Assembly (NCBI GenBank): GCA_018457135.1
Contig: JAGGDU010000171.1
Location: 47,552 to 111,551, forward strand
Direction of reading: 5' to 3'
Source: Trichodesmium erythraeum GBRTRLIN201
Lineage (GTDB): Bacteria > Cyanobacteriota > Cyanobacteriia > Cyanobacteriales > Microcoleaceae
Length of the DNA stretch: 64,000 bases
Both the position numbers and the translations under genes were made by a program. The notes under the pieces are model-generated. The model was given only the letters and a program-made list of their open reading frames with translations. It was not told the origin of the DNA and did no database searches. Positions 28,141 to 37,371 of this stretch are shown one piece after another (position 1 is the first letter of the stretch; each line of letters opens with the position of its first letter).

Positions 28141-30819
28141 TTAAAGAGTTCTCCCGCCATCGCAGACAAGACGAAAACCATCATAGCTGACGTGGACGTC
28201 GCGCCTAAGATAGCCGCTGCGAACCGCAGAACGGCAATCAATAGGAGAGTTGCACCAAGAACCGCCCCGCAGACGGGTATAACTATCAGTAGAACTGTCT
28301 TCGTTACTATCAACCCAAGCGCTTCCATCTGTAGGAGCTCCCACATAGTTATCATGGCTATCATCAGCACACCATTCCCACACGTTTCCATGCATATCAT
28401 ATAATCCAAAAGCATTAGCAGGAAATTGGCCTACAGGAGTTGTTTGTTTTTTATATTCTCCTTTGGGCCCATCGCCGTAAGTAATATTACCATCATAGTT
28501 AACTAACTCAGGTGTTATAGTTTCTCCAAAGTAGAAAGGTGTAGTAGTTCCTGCCCGACAGGCATATTCCCATTCTGCTTCACTGGGCAACCTGTACTTT
28601 TTTCCAGTTAATTTCGATAGTCTTTTACAAAATTCTACTGCTTTGTACCAACTCACCGTCTCAACTGGCCTTTGCCATCTATCTATACCTTTATATGGTT
28701 TTTTAAAACGAGATGGATCTGGGTTTAGGTCTTCTTTTTCTTTCAGGTCTGTTCGGGAGGCGATCGCTCTCCACTGTCCTTGAGTAACGGGATATTTGCC
28801 CATAAAAAAGGAAGGGACAGTCACATCATGTTGGGGGCGTTCATCATCATAGCTACCTTCTTCACTTTTAGGGGAACCCATAGTAAAAGTACCACTAGGA
28901 ATAGCCACCATTTCTAGACTAACGTTATCTGGAAGGCTTTGAGTAAAGTAAAAAGCTTTATGAATTGTTCTTTCGACAATTTTACCCAGCCTGTTAACAG
29001 TAGGAGTTTCAAAACTCCACTCTTGTAATTCTATTTCAACTTCCTTAGTTTCTTCTTCAAAAACAATAGTAGCAATTTCAATTTCAGTTTCAAACTCAAT
29101 TAAATCTTTTATTTCATTAGTAGAACCAGTATTAGAAGCTCTTATTTGATTAGCAAAATAAGCATAAGAACCCCCTAATTTCTCCAATACTTCTGCCTGA
29201 ACTTGAGCTAAAGGATAAACCTGTTTAGCTAGCTTATTCTCAGGTTTTGAAGAATCTATCAACAGAGCTTCAAATTCTTTGGGACTTATTCCCATTTTCT
29301 CAGCTAAATAAGAAGATACTTCCTCAATAACATCGGTAATTTCATCAACAGTTAACCCACTCAATAGTTCATCCCGCACCCCATCAAAAAACTCAAATTC
29401 GATTTCATCTGGATTAATATTAGGGGTGATTTTTTCACTTAAAGGTTTAAATAACCCTCCCATTAATACTTCTGCCACATGACCTTGGTTGAACTGAGGA
29501 AGCATAGTATATTGAATTACTCTAATCACAGGTAAAGTAACAAGAACTGCGGAGAGATGTTCAGCTAGTCTAACGGCATTAGGTGAGGCAATTTCTTGAA
29601 ACCTTTCTACTCTTTCGGTAGCCGTAATTTCTTCTTGAACAAAGTTAGAATAACGATGATTATCAGGCTTAATTCCATAACCAACAGACTGATTATTTCC
29701 TACTCCCATTAATAATTTTGACCATTCTTCTAAAATATTAGGGTCAAGACAAAGGACGGGTAATTTAAATTCTCCATCTTGAGAAATTTCTTGTTTTTTT
29801 GAACTAGGAATAATAGTTAAATTCTGATTAGAAGTAAGACGAACAGAAGCATTTAATTTTAAAGACTTTTGTTGACCAAGATTAGTGCGGAGCCACAAAC
29901 GTTCTGGTAGAAGCTGCAATAAATTTACCATCCCTTTTCGCCCCCACTCCTGCAAAAGAGTATAGGTTTCTGGGCGAGACCAAACAGAAGAAACTAGATC
30001 GCTTACTAATAGAATTAAAGTTTTTCCACTGGTAGCCCCAATAAATTCTGGAGAGTAGGGACGCATCTGAGGATCATCGTAGTGGAAAATTTCAATCCTT
30101 TGGTTTTGAGAGGATAAAATCAAAAATAGTATAAATTCAGGAGATACCCTAACAATAAGTTTAAACAACAATTCCTGATGTAATAGTTGAGAAGAATTAA
30201 ATTTTAATCCCCTAGTTTCAGTATGACGAAAAATCCCCAAACTTTGGAGAAATTTCCTCAACTCTTTAATAGTTTGTTTCCAAATTACGAGGGAGTTATT
30301 TACTTCTATAACCAATACTAAATCTAGCCAACGACGGGTTAAAGTTGGTTGTTTAATGGGCATCCAAATCTTTTGTTCGACAAAAAAATCAATAGTTTTA
30401 GCTTCGTTTAATTCCTGTTCTGTTGAGGATGGAAATTTTCGGCGTAAAGATTTTAAAGCAATACCAAGCTCCTGTTTATTGGGAATAGCTGGAGCATCGG
30501 GAACTTGTAGAGGGTAACGTTCCTTTTTATTATTGTCTGTTTTAGGTAAATATTTATCAGCAGCAGCTTTCGGATAAAGATCTAAATTTGTTTTTGCTGG
30601 AAGTTCAGGAATATTAACTTTTAAATTTCGTCTATTTTTCTCTGAGTAAATTTGATTGTTTGATTCAGATCCTTGAGCATCTTTTTTATCAGTTTCTAAT
30701 AATTCTAATTCTCCATCCGGCAAAGTTTTTACCCATAACCAAATTATTTCTGCTATTTCTCTAGCAGTTGGGTCATAATTAGCTTTTTGTAATCCTTCTA
30801 TGAAGTTAGAAATCGACAT
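28141..30819 (-). CDS. vWA-like (SAV2336-type) and FGE-like fusion, MoxR partner of module B
   Basis: An 892-residue protein. Residues 1-35 form a helical adaptor-like start. Residues about 165-385 match the SAV2336-type vWA-like domain (RWLDLVLVIEVNNSLVIWKQ, TLILLVSDLVSSVWSR, LLQEWGRKGMVNLLQLLPERLW), with the MIDAS DxSxS replaced by EVNNS. A helical middle (VRLAEHLSAVLVTLPVIRV, FDGVRDELLSGL) follows. Residues 634-892 form an FGE-sulfatase-like domain whose last 45 codons are a putative DGR variable region. Uniquely among the three FGE domains here it keeps a Cys-x5-Cys (SWCNSPIDCRSA). Likely the vWA arm of a vWA-MoxR-VMAP system with a diversified binding head. It is encoded 2 kb downstream of the MoxR gene, on the same strand. 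Confidence 0.82.
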   Translation of the reverse strand: MSISNFIEGLQKANYDPTAREIAEIIWLWVKTLPDGELELLETDKKDAQGSESNNQIYSEKNRRNLKVNIPELPAKTNLDLYPKAAADKYLPKTDNNKKERYPLQVPDAPAIPNKQELGIALKSLRRKFPSSTEQELNEAKTIDFFVEQKIWMPIKQPTLTRRWLDLVLVIEVNNSLVIWKQTIKELRKFLQSLGIFRHTETRGLKFNSSQLLHQELLFKLIVRVSPEFILFLILSSQNQRIEIFHYDDPQMRPYSPEFIGATSGKTLILLVSDLVSSVWSRPETYTLLQEWGRKGMVNLLQLLPERLWLRTNLGQQKSLKLNASVRLTSNQNLTIIPSSKKQEISQDGEFKLPVLCLDPNILEEWSKLLMGVGNNQSVGYGIKPDNHRYSNFVQEEITATERVERFQEIASPNAVRLAEHLSAVLVTLPVIRVIQYTMLPQFNQGHVAEVLMGGLFKPLSEKITPNINPDEIEFEFFDGVRDELLSGLTVDEITDVIEEVSSYLAEKMGISPKEFEALLIDSSKPENKLAKQVYPLAQVQAEVLEKLGGSYAYFANQIRASNTGSTNEIKDLIEFETEIEIATIVFEEETKEVEIELQEWSFETPTVNRLGKIVERTIHKAFYFTQSLPDNVSLEMVAIPSGTFTMGSPKSEEGSYDDERPQHDVTVPSFFMGKYPVTQGQWRAIASRTDLKEKEDLNPDPSRFKKPYKGIDRWQRPVETVSWYKAVEFCKRLSKLTGKKYRLPSEAEWEYACRAGTTTPFYFGETITPELVNYDGNITYGDGPKGEYKKQTTPVGQFPANAFGLYDMHGNVWEWCADDSHDNYVGAPTDGSAWVDSNEDSSTDSYTRLRGGSWCNSPIDCRSAVRSGYLRRDVHVSYDGFRLVCDGGRTL
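28165..28262 (-). other. Putative DGR variable region A (FGE C-terminus)
   Basis: Counterpart of 26761-26858. The codons between TGG (RGGSW) and GGTTTTCGT vary at positions 1-2, with third bases C or T kept. The DNA after it, through the stop codon and about 60 bases beyond, is nearly the same as after region B, which may mark the initiation-of-homing side. Confidence 0.7.
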
Positions 30820-30975
30820 TAGGCCTTAGGTTTTAGGTGGCAGGTGTTAGTATGCAGTCCGAGCGCTCCCCCCTCGAACTGCACCCCAACATTTCTCAAT
30901 AAGCGTTTTCTTTTTGTTGAAATATTCTTCAGTTGCAGAATGCAAAACCCCTTCTATATATAGCTTTTAATTAGC

Positions 30976-31722
30976 TTATAACCCCGTGAACATTAACAGA
31001 CTCCTTTGTTCCCAGAGAAGAAAAAGACCACTGAAAATCACAAAAGCAGTTACTAATTGACGGAACAGCTGAGGACTAATTTTTTCTAATACTAAATGAC
31101 CCAACCTATTTCCTGGATAAGCAGCTACTCCTATGAGTATCCCATATCCCAAATAAGGTAAAGTTAAATTACCAAAAATTGCATAAGTAATTGCCTTAAA
31201 AATATGAACTACCATCCGGTTAACTGCTTGAGTTCCCAATAATTCTTCTTTTTCCAAACCATAATTCAGGTAAAATGGTGCAAGTAAGGGTCCCATACTA
31301 CCAATAATTCCTGATAAAAAGGAATAAATAAAACCTGCAGGCAAAAAATACCATGCACGAACAGTAAAAGATTTTTCTTGATTTTTAATAATTAAATTTA
31401 TCCCAGAGATCAATAGAAATAATCCTACTAAAAAACTGAGCCATCTGACAGGAATTTGAGTGAAAATAAAAGCCCCTAAACAACCACCAAAAATAGCACC
31501 AGGTAGTTCCCACAAAATGACAGTCCAGTTAATTTTTTGCCAATAAGCAAAAACACGTTCAGCGTTACCAAGAATTCCTCCAGTCGTAATGACTGGTGGA
31601 ATAGCTATAGTTCCTAAAAATAAACCTACTATTGGCATTAAGAGAAAGGAACTACCCCCACCTGCTAGGTTGCTGACAAACCATCCAACCATACTTGCTA
31701 ATGCTAACCAGAGATTGGTCAT
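30976..31722 (-). CDS. TauE/SafE-family membrane permease
   Basis: A 248-residue protein with seven to eight predicted TM helices. It has the two-fold repeat typical of the TauE/SafE (DUF81) family: GWFVSNLAGGGSSFLLMPIV near the N-terminus and GFIYSFLSGIIGSMGPLLAP at mid-length. Members export sulfite, sulfoacetate or other small organic anions. It sits inside module B on the same strand but with gaps of more than 150 bases on both sides, so a functional link is not implied. Confidence 0.88.
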   Translation of the reverse strand: MTNLWLALASMVGWFVSNLAGGGSSFLLMPIVGLFLGTIAIPPVITTGGILGNAERVFAYWQKINWTVILWELPGAIFGGCLGAFIFTQIPVRWLSFLVGLFLLISGINLIIKNQEKSFTVRAWYFLPAGFIYSFLSGIIGSMGPLLAPFYLNYGLEKEELLGTQAVNRMVVHIFKAITYAIFGNLTLPYLGYGILIGVAAYPGNRLGHLVLEKISPQLFRQLVTAFVIFSGLFLLWEQRSLLMFTGL

Positions 31723-31924
31723 ATTACTTGATTAAGTTATAATTTTTTACTATAGTTCCTTTTTAGCTTAAATTTCTGAATTTTAAATATCAACTAAAAT
31801 TCAGAAATTATCTTTAGAATTTGCCCATAGAAACATTTAGTTAATTTAGTAGTTTCTAAAGAACAAATCTCAACAAAATTAATTCAGAAAAAAATTTACC
31901 GTCCTCCCTGTATCAGACAGTAAG

Positions 31925-32395
31925 CTATTCATAAAATAATCCTTCTATTGGCACACCATCTTCATGTTTATTTTCCTTAGATTTTCCTGGTAATGAATTA
32001 CCATCAACACCTATACGATGAACTGGAAGTTTGTCTTTTTCTGCGCCTACCCGTAACAAGACAAGAGGTTCATCTCCACAACTTTGAAACTTATAAAAGC
32101 ATCCTCTGGGAAGCATAATACCTTGATTTATAGAAAAGACACCAACTTCACCATCTTTGCCAAAAAATCTGGCTTTTCCTGCTAAAACAATAAAAGTATG
32201 ATCCTCTCCTGGATGAGAGTGCAAAACATTTTCTCCTCCTTGAGCGTAACATTTAATTCTCACGCTCATTAAATCAGTTTTCGCAATAGTATAGTCGCTC
32301 CGGCCTTTACTCAAAAGCTGGGTTTTAAGTTGAAAAACTTGTGGTTCTAGACTTTGATTGGAGGATTTTTCTATGGTTTCTTGATTAGCAATCAT
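31925..32395 (-). CDS. Cupin-domain protein
   Basis: A 156-residue protein with a single conserved beta-barrel cupin. Motif 1 is HSHPGEDHTFIVLAGKARFF (metal ligands His, His, Glu-like and His) and motif 2 is GIMLPRGCFYKFQSCGDEP, in which the usual late His is replaced by Tyr/Phe, so metal binding may be altered. The substrate is unknown. It is transcribed in the same direction as the TauE/SafE gene, with about 200 bases between them. Confidence 0.82.
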   Translation of the reverse strand: MIANQETIEKSSNQSLEPQVFQLKTQLLSKGRSDYTIAKTDLMSVRIKCYAQGGENVLHSHPGEDHTFIVLAGKARFFGKDGEVGVFSINQGIMLPRGCFYKFQSCGDEPLVLLRVGAEKDKLPVHRIGVDGNSLPGKSKENKHEDGVPIEGLFYE

Positions 32396-32863
32396 AAGAG
32401 ATTTTTAAAATAAAAATTAATACAAATTCCTAACTATTAATTATACATACCCTGTCCCCAATATCCGAAAATATCCTAGAATATCTTTATAATCATCCAA
32501 GAGAGACAAAATTATAACTATAACTTACTTAGACATTATATGAGAATGCAGTTGCTGTTTGTGCCTGGTTAATAATTTTTACTTTTTGAAGTGCCTATAA
32601 AGTGAGAATTTTTATTCTGGCTCCATCCCAATAAAAGTGGTTTATAAAATTTTTTTGTAGTCAAATAACTTCCTAAATATTTAGGTTTTAGGTGTTAGGT
32701 TTTAGGTTTTAGGCGGCAGGTTTTAAGCGGCAGGTTTTAGGCGGCAGGTTTTAGGCGGCAGGTTTTGGGTTTTAGGTATCATCATAAATTTGAAATTGGA
32801 GGTAAGAGCTTAGTTAGATGAATTTTAAAATTAGAACTTATAACTAATAATTAGTAATTAACT
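32396..32863. other. Spacer between MoxR and cupin genes, with minisatellite
   Basis: No gene seen. It holds the TTTTAGG-rich minisatellite at 32681-32778. This break and the repeat separate the cupin/TauE pair from the MoxR-VMAP genes. Confidence 0.5.
32681..32778. repeat. Minisatellite of TTAGGTTTTAGG and GGCGGCAGGTTTTA units
   Basis: The core is four 14-bp units, GGCGGCAGGTTTTA with one-base variants, at 32712-32767. They are flanked by TTAGGTTTTAGGTGTTAGG-type words. A similar word occurs at 30828-30850, and the complementary CCTAAAAC words occur at 40700-40800. Confidence 0.9.
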
Positions 32864-33838
32864 TTACCTTCGATCTAAAGACTGCAATAAACATTCAAGT
32901 AGATTTTTTTTATCCTGTTCTGAGGGAGACTTTTTCTTAGTTAGCATAAATATAAAATTAAGTAACTGATCGGTGGCGAGATTTTTACCCCCTTCTCGCT
33001 CTCTAACAAATCTTTCAATGAACTCTTTTGCTATATTTAAAGTATCTGTATCTGACTCTAAATTATCAAAATGAGATTCAACAATTTGAGCAAGTTGTTC
33101 TCTGGTAGGTTCAGGCATTTCTAGTTGCAAACATCGCCGTAAAAAAGGTGGAGGAAAATCACGCTCCCCATTACTTGTCATAATTACTAAAGGAAATTGT
33201 TGACAAGCAACTTTTCCCTCGTAAATATCAACTTTTTGATTATCATAAGTTCTCAAATTAACAATTTTTTCCTGCTCTGATATTCTTGCTAATTCAGGAA
33301 TTTCAAATTCTCCTTCCTCAAATAAATTTAATAGATCGTTAGGTAAGTCAATGTCACTTTTATCAATTTCATCTATTAATAATACCCTTGGATATTCATT
33401 GGGAAGAAATGCTGTTCCTACTGCACCTAACTGTATATATTTACCAATATTTGGTTTGTTTCCTAGTTGAGCATCTTGTAAACGACCAATAGCATCATAA
33501 CGATATAAACCATTACTTAAAGTAGTGCGGGTATTAATTGGCCATGTTAATACTTTTCCTAATTTTAGTTGATAGGCGATCGCATAAGCCAAAGAAGATT
33601 TTCCAGTTCCCGGCTTTCCTGTCACCAAAAGAGGGCGACGCAAATATAAAGCGGCATTAACTAACTCAACTTGCCTATCCGAGACTTGAAAGGTTTTCCC
33701 TTTAATTTCTTCCCGAGACTTTTTTTCAGTAGTTTTGGCTTCAGTATTAAAACTTCTCCAAGGTGGAGGCTCTGGTAAATTTTTTATCCCATCATGTGGC
33801 TCATGATCTTTGTTAAAAATTTGCCAATTTTCAGTCAT
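32864..33838 (-). CDS. MoxR-family AAA+ ATPase (module B)
   Basis: A 324-residue protein. The N-terminal 50 residues are disordered with a PEPPPWRSF motif. Walker A is GKPGTGKS (74-81), Walker B RVLLIDEIDKSD, then NDLLNLFEEGEF and sensor 1 VIMTSNGERDFPPPFLRRC. PPWR.F starts and the R-T-L-SNGLYRYDA segment are shared by MoxR ATPases encoded with VMAP proteins in multicellular bacteria. It should be an ATP-driven switch acting with the vWA-like protein (28141-30819) and the VMAP (33925-35307). The gene lies 86 bases after the VMAP gene, so co-transcription is likely. Confidence 0.9.
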   Translation of the reverse strand: MTENWQIFNKDHEPHDGIKNLPEPPPWRSFNTEAKTTEKKSREEIKGKTFQVSDRQVELVNAALYLRRPLLVTGKPGTGKSSLAYAIAYQLKLGKVLTWPINTRTTLSNGLYRYDAIGRLQDAQLGNKPNIGKYIQLGAVGTAFLPNEYPRVLLIDEIDKSDIDLPNDLLNLFEEGEFEIPELARISEQEKIVNLRTYDNQKVDIYEGKVACQQFPLVIMTSNGERDFPPPFLRRCLQLEMPEPTREQLAQIVESHFDNLESDTDTLNIAKEFIERFVREREGGKNLATDQLLNFIFMLTKKKSPSEQDKKNLLECLLQSLDRR

Positions 33839-33924
33839 AATTAATTAATTTATAGTTAATAATTTAATAAATTTATACAAGTTTAAAGATATGAGAAAAA
33901 TACTTTTATTTTCTCATATAGAAT

Positions 33925-35307
33925 TTAAGAACTTAAAGCATATTTAGGCTCACTAGGTTCCGGTGGCATTCTCTCAGGGTTATCCCATAAGAGGCAAATA
34001 TGCTTTCCAATATGTTCTTCTCCTTTTGCCTTTTTTCTCTCATCTGTTACTTCCTTTGGTAACTGATTAAAATTACCTTGAACATTCCTGAGTATTCGAT
34101 TAATTTCATTTTGGCAAGAAATGGTTTGTAAATCACGCCTTGACCAAATAGCAAGAGGCAGAGAGTTGAGTACAATTAGGTCAAAAAACTTAGTTAGTTC
34201 AGAAAGTTTATTTAGTTTAATTCCTACGGTTTTATTTAGCCCTAATTCATAATCATCTGTGTGATAAAAATCTACCACATTACCTTGATTAGAGTTTAAA
34301 TTTTCCCATTTTCTTTGCCAAGCTCCCCCTAAATCTTGAGCTGTATATTTTAACCTTTCAGCTAAACGAAAAGTAACAATATATTGCTTACACATTTTTG
34401 CAGGACGGTTGAGCTTTGTTACCTCCAGCCAATCAAAATAAGAGTTACTTTCTATAAGCAAATTAGTATCTAAAAATAACTCTATCCTCAAGTCTTTACT
34501 GCCAATTTTTTTCATTCTCTTATTGGATTCGTCTATCAGTTCTGTTAATTTTTTAGATAGATATTCCCGTTCAATCAAGTCTTTTTCTTGAATATTACGG
34601 ATTAATTGACTAGACCAAAACCAACTTTGTATTTGTAAAGAACTATAATTCTTTTTCTTAAGCTCAATCAACAAATAAGATTCTAGTAACTTGGGATTTT
34701 GGGTATCAGGTGAAGATTTTCTAAAATTTGGTGTTGCTGTTTCCTTAAACTCAGAATATCCAAAAAAATTACCGTATTCTTCTAGCCATTTATCTAGGGT
34801 TTTTTGTAGATTTGAATCAGAAACTTGTTGTTGAATTCCTACTACAAATGGAATAATAAGCCGATATTTTTTTAGGGGAATAATACGATTTAGTTGAGTC
34901 AAAATATCATCAATATTCTTAACTGTTTTATCTGCCATTTCAGGGCGACATGATAAGTATATTTTTTCTAATTTTTCAAAAGATTGATTCTGTAAATACT
35001 CTCCCAAATCATTAATTGCTTTATCTTCTTTATTCCTAGAACCCGATAAGTTTGTCTGTTCTTGTCTGTCAGTCTCAAACTCATTAAAAGCCTTAGGATT
35101 GATTTCTTGAATTTCATTTAGTAAATCATCTATTTTTTCGTGTTTATCAATATAATCAAATAAAATTCGGAATCTTTGATTTTTACTTTGTCCATTTATA
35201 AATTGGCTATAAACATCATGAAAGCTATAAAAAACTAAATCTTCAAATTCGTCTGGTCCTAGAGCTTTGTTAATTAAATTCCGAATAAGTTTAAGATCAT
35301 ATTTCAT
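33925..35307 (-). CDS. EAD1-like plus VMAP-C-domain protein
   Basis: A 460-residue protein from the ATG at 35307; a TTG at 35316 would add three residues. Residues 1-75 are an effector-associated domain of EAD1 type (FEDLVFYSFHDVYSQF, NQRFRILFDYIDKHEKI), closely matching the start of the next gene upstream. The C-terminal half has the VMAP-C pattern: IELFLDTNLLIESNSYFDW, FDLIVLNSLPLAIWSRRDL and a closing HIGKHICLLWDNPERMPPEP. VMAPs (vWA-MoxR-associated proteins) are the third member of ternary conflict systems and probably relay ATPase switching to effectors through matching EADs. No catalytic residues are evident. Confidence 0.82.
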   Translation of the reverse strand: MKYDLKLIRNLINKALGPDEFEDLVFYSFHDVYSQFINGQSKNQRFRILFDYIDKHEKIDDLLNEIQEINPKAFNEFETDRQEQTNLSGSRNKEDKAINDLGEYLQNQSFEKLEKIYLSCRPEMADKTVKNIDDILTQLNRIIPLKKYRLIIPFVVGIQQQVSDSNLQKTLDKWLEEYGNFFGYSEFKETATPNFRKSSPDTQNPKLLESYLLIELKKKNYSSLQIQSWFWSSQLIRNIQEKDLIEREYLSKKLTELIDESNKRMKKIGSKDLRIELFLDTNLLIESNSYFDWLEVTKLNRPAKMCKQYIVTFRLAERLKYTAQDLGGAWQRKWENLNSNQGNVVDFYHTDDYELGLNKTVGIKLNKLSELTKFFDLIVLNSLPLAIWSRRDLQTISCQNEINRILRNVQGNFNQLPKEVTDERKKAKGEEHIGKHICLLWDNPERMPPEPSEPKYALSS

Positions 35308-35385
35308 TATAAACAAACAAATAAAAAAACAATGTAATAGACTAATTAATCACCAAACAAAATGATAACTAATAACTAAAATATC

Positions 35386-37371
35386 TTACTGCCGCATAAT
35401 CCAATAACCCCCCTCTTCCGACGGTTCTAACCGACCTCTTCGCTGCCCTGGGGAAGTATTATTAATTAATAAGTCCCGTATATCTTCAAGTACCAAACGA
35501 GCATCAGCAAAATAACCATGTCCTAATAAAGTTAAATCTATCTTAGAAACTTTTACCGTGTCTATTCCTTCTACAACAGTAACAGGGGGGAAAAAACCAG
35601 CTCGGCCATGCTGATGAATAAGCGCTGAAGTTGCTAAGGCTTTGTCTTTTGATGATATGTATAATGTAGTTCGTTCTGCTAATTGATGATATCCTTTAGC
35701 TAACTCTTTAAACAAGTCAATATCTACATCTGGAGCGGCTAAAATAATTTGCCCAAAAGCAATATTAGTTATTGTTTGAACTTGAGAAATAATTCTTTGG
35801 ACTGCTCTGAGTAAACCTCGGTTTCCCATACTATGAGCAATAATATGAATTTTCTCAATGTCCGTTTTTTCGGCTAGGTTGAGTAAAAATTCTGTCATGT
35901 ACTTTTCGCTGGCTTCAATACTTGCCTCGTCTACCGGATATGCTGATAATTTCCCTTGAGATGGCCAACTATAAAAGGCTGTAATTCCTGGCACTTGCAG
36001 GTCAAACCCCATTTGTGCGGCTCTAATAGCTGCATCTTCAAAATTGACGTTGTATCCATGAACAAAGACTAAAGCAGACCTTTCATTTATTTCATGGTCT
36101 TTTAATTCTTCGTTGATATTTTCCCAAAATAGTTCTTTTTCCAGAATTTGCAAACTTTGAAAATGTAGTTTGAGGCGATCGTCTTTGAAAGTAATTAATC
36201 TTTTCCACAAAGGGGAACCTATAGAGCCTATTTTATGAGATTTAGGAACAGCTACTTGACAAATACCATAGTGAAGTTTGTCATCTCTTTTTCCGGAAAA
36301 ACCTTTGGATATATTATTTGTATCTACAGGTTTTCTGTTGGTACCAAACCATAAAGGATATATAGTTGCTGTTGTTTCTTTAGTATCTTTTAAAATCAGA
36401 GATCTTTTGACTTTTACGGTTTCTTTTTTCTTTATTGCTTTCTTTGTTACGGCTTCTTTTGAAGTCAAATAACCGTTGGTTTGATGACTTCTTAAACTGA
36501 CAGTTTCTGACTCTAATAATGATGTATCAAAAGGAATAAAATGAGGAATTGGACTATCAGGTAATCTTAAGCGTTCAATTCCATTTATACCTAGTTGAAA
36601 AGCTTGATAATAGCTCCTTTGATATGCTAAACCTTGATAAAATTCTTCGGCAAATATCAAAGCAGAATCATCACCAATCTCTTTTTTCATGCCAATAACA
36701 CAACCTACCTGGTGAGCGACTGCATCAGCTTTTTTCAGAGAAAAACAGGCATTAAATACAACACATTCTATAGGTTTTCCATCTTTTCTAACAATAGATA
36801 ATAATTCTGATAATGTTTCGAGGGATAAAACCTCTGCCTCACCTTGACGGTTGTTTAAAATTATTTCACCTTGAGAATTACCATGACCGCTAAAGTGAAG
36901 AATTCTAGGCTCATATTTCAGCAAATATTGAGATAAATCTTCTATAAAAGCATTTTCTTCTCCATAAACAATATAATTTTTTCCAAATTCTGTCTGCTGT
37001 AGTTTTTCCCTAATTAATTCAGTTTCTTTTTTTAATTGTAGTGGCTGTGTAGTTGTAGGGTTTGCTGCTAAAACCAAAACATCACATTTTTCAATTGGAG
37101 GCGGAGGGGGATTTTCTCCTAATTTTGACTCATACTCTTGATAAACTTTTGGATTAATATTTTTAATGCCTTCAAGTAACCGCTCAATTTCTCTATGTTT
37201 GTCAGCATATTCAATTAAAATTCTGACTCTTTGCTTTTTATTTTGTCCATTTGTAAATTGGTTATAAACATCAGGAAAATAATCATAAACTAAGTCGTTA
37301 AATTCTTCTTCGGGTAGATCTTGATTAAGTAATTCCCGAATGACTTTTCTGAGTCTGAAATTATATAACAT
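35386..37371 (-). CDS. EAD1-like, CHAT protease and alpha/beta-hydrolase (DUF900) fusion
   Basis: A 661-residue protein. Residues 1-85 are an EAD1-like adaptor (FNDLVYDYFPDVYNQF, KHREIERLLEGI). Residues 95-280 are a CHAT caspase-fold protease with His163 (ILHFSGHGNS) and Cys209 (CVVFNACFS). Residues 340-640 are a DUF900-type alpha/beta hydrolase with VFVHGYNV, nucleophile elbow AHSMGNR (Ser514) and a C-terminal LLGHGYFAD. Both active sites look intact, so one chain carries two potential toxic activities, proteolysis and esterase/lipase-like hydrolysis. The matching EAD on the downstream VMAP (78 bases away) points to direct recruitment. Likely an effector of module B. Confidence 0.87.
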   Translation of the reverse strand: MLYNFRLRKVIRELLNQDLPEEEFNDLVYDYFPDVYNQFTNGQNKKQRVRILIEYADKHREIERLLEGIKNINPKVYQEYESKLGENPPPPPIEKCDVLVLAANPTTTQPLQLKKETELIREKLQQTEFGKNYIVYGEENAFIEDLSQYLLKYEPRILHFSGHGNSQGEIILNNRQGEAEVLSLETLSELLSIVRKDGKPIECVVFNACFSLKKADAVAHQVGCVIGMKKEIGDDSALIFAEEFYQGLAYQRSYYQAFQLGINGIERLRLPDSPIPHFIPFDTSLLESETVSLRSHQTNGYLTSKEAVTKKAIKKKETVKVKRSLILKDTKETTATIYPLWFGTNRKPVDTNNISKGFSGKRDDKLHYGICQVAVPKSHKIGSIGSPLWKRLITFKDDRLKLHFQSLQILEKELFWENINEELKDHEINERSALVFVHGYNVNFEDAAIRAAQMGFDLQVPGITAFYSWPSQGKLSAYPVDEASIEASEKYMTEFLLNLAEKTDIEKIHIIAHSMGNRGLLRAVQRIISQVQTITNIAFGQIILAAPDVDIDLFKELAKGYHQLAERTTLYISSKDKALATSALIHQHGRAGFFPPVTVVEGIDTVKVSKIDLTLLGHGYFADARLVLEDIRDLLINNTSPGQRRGRLEPSEEGGYWIMRQ

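Noticed and set aside
28192..28404. Plus-strand frames opposite the FGE C-termini (also 37960-38283)
   Set aside because: They are antisense to well-supported FGE domains; the open frames arise from the GC-richer variable-region DNA.
30976..32395. Cupin and TauE/SafE genes as members of module B
   Set aside because: Large gaps on each side and ordinary families; co-orientation alone does not support a shared function.
32681..32778. CRISPR-like short repeat array
   Set aside because: Units are directly adjacent 14-mers without unique spacers and there are no cas genes; it is a minisatellite. The same holds for 40700-40764.
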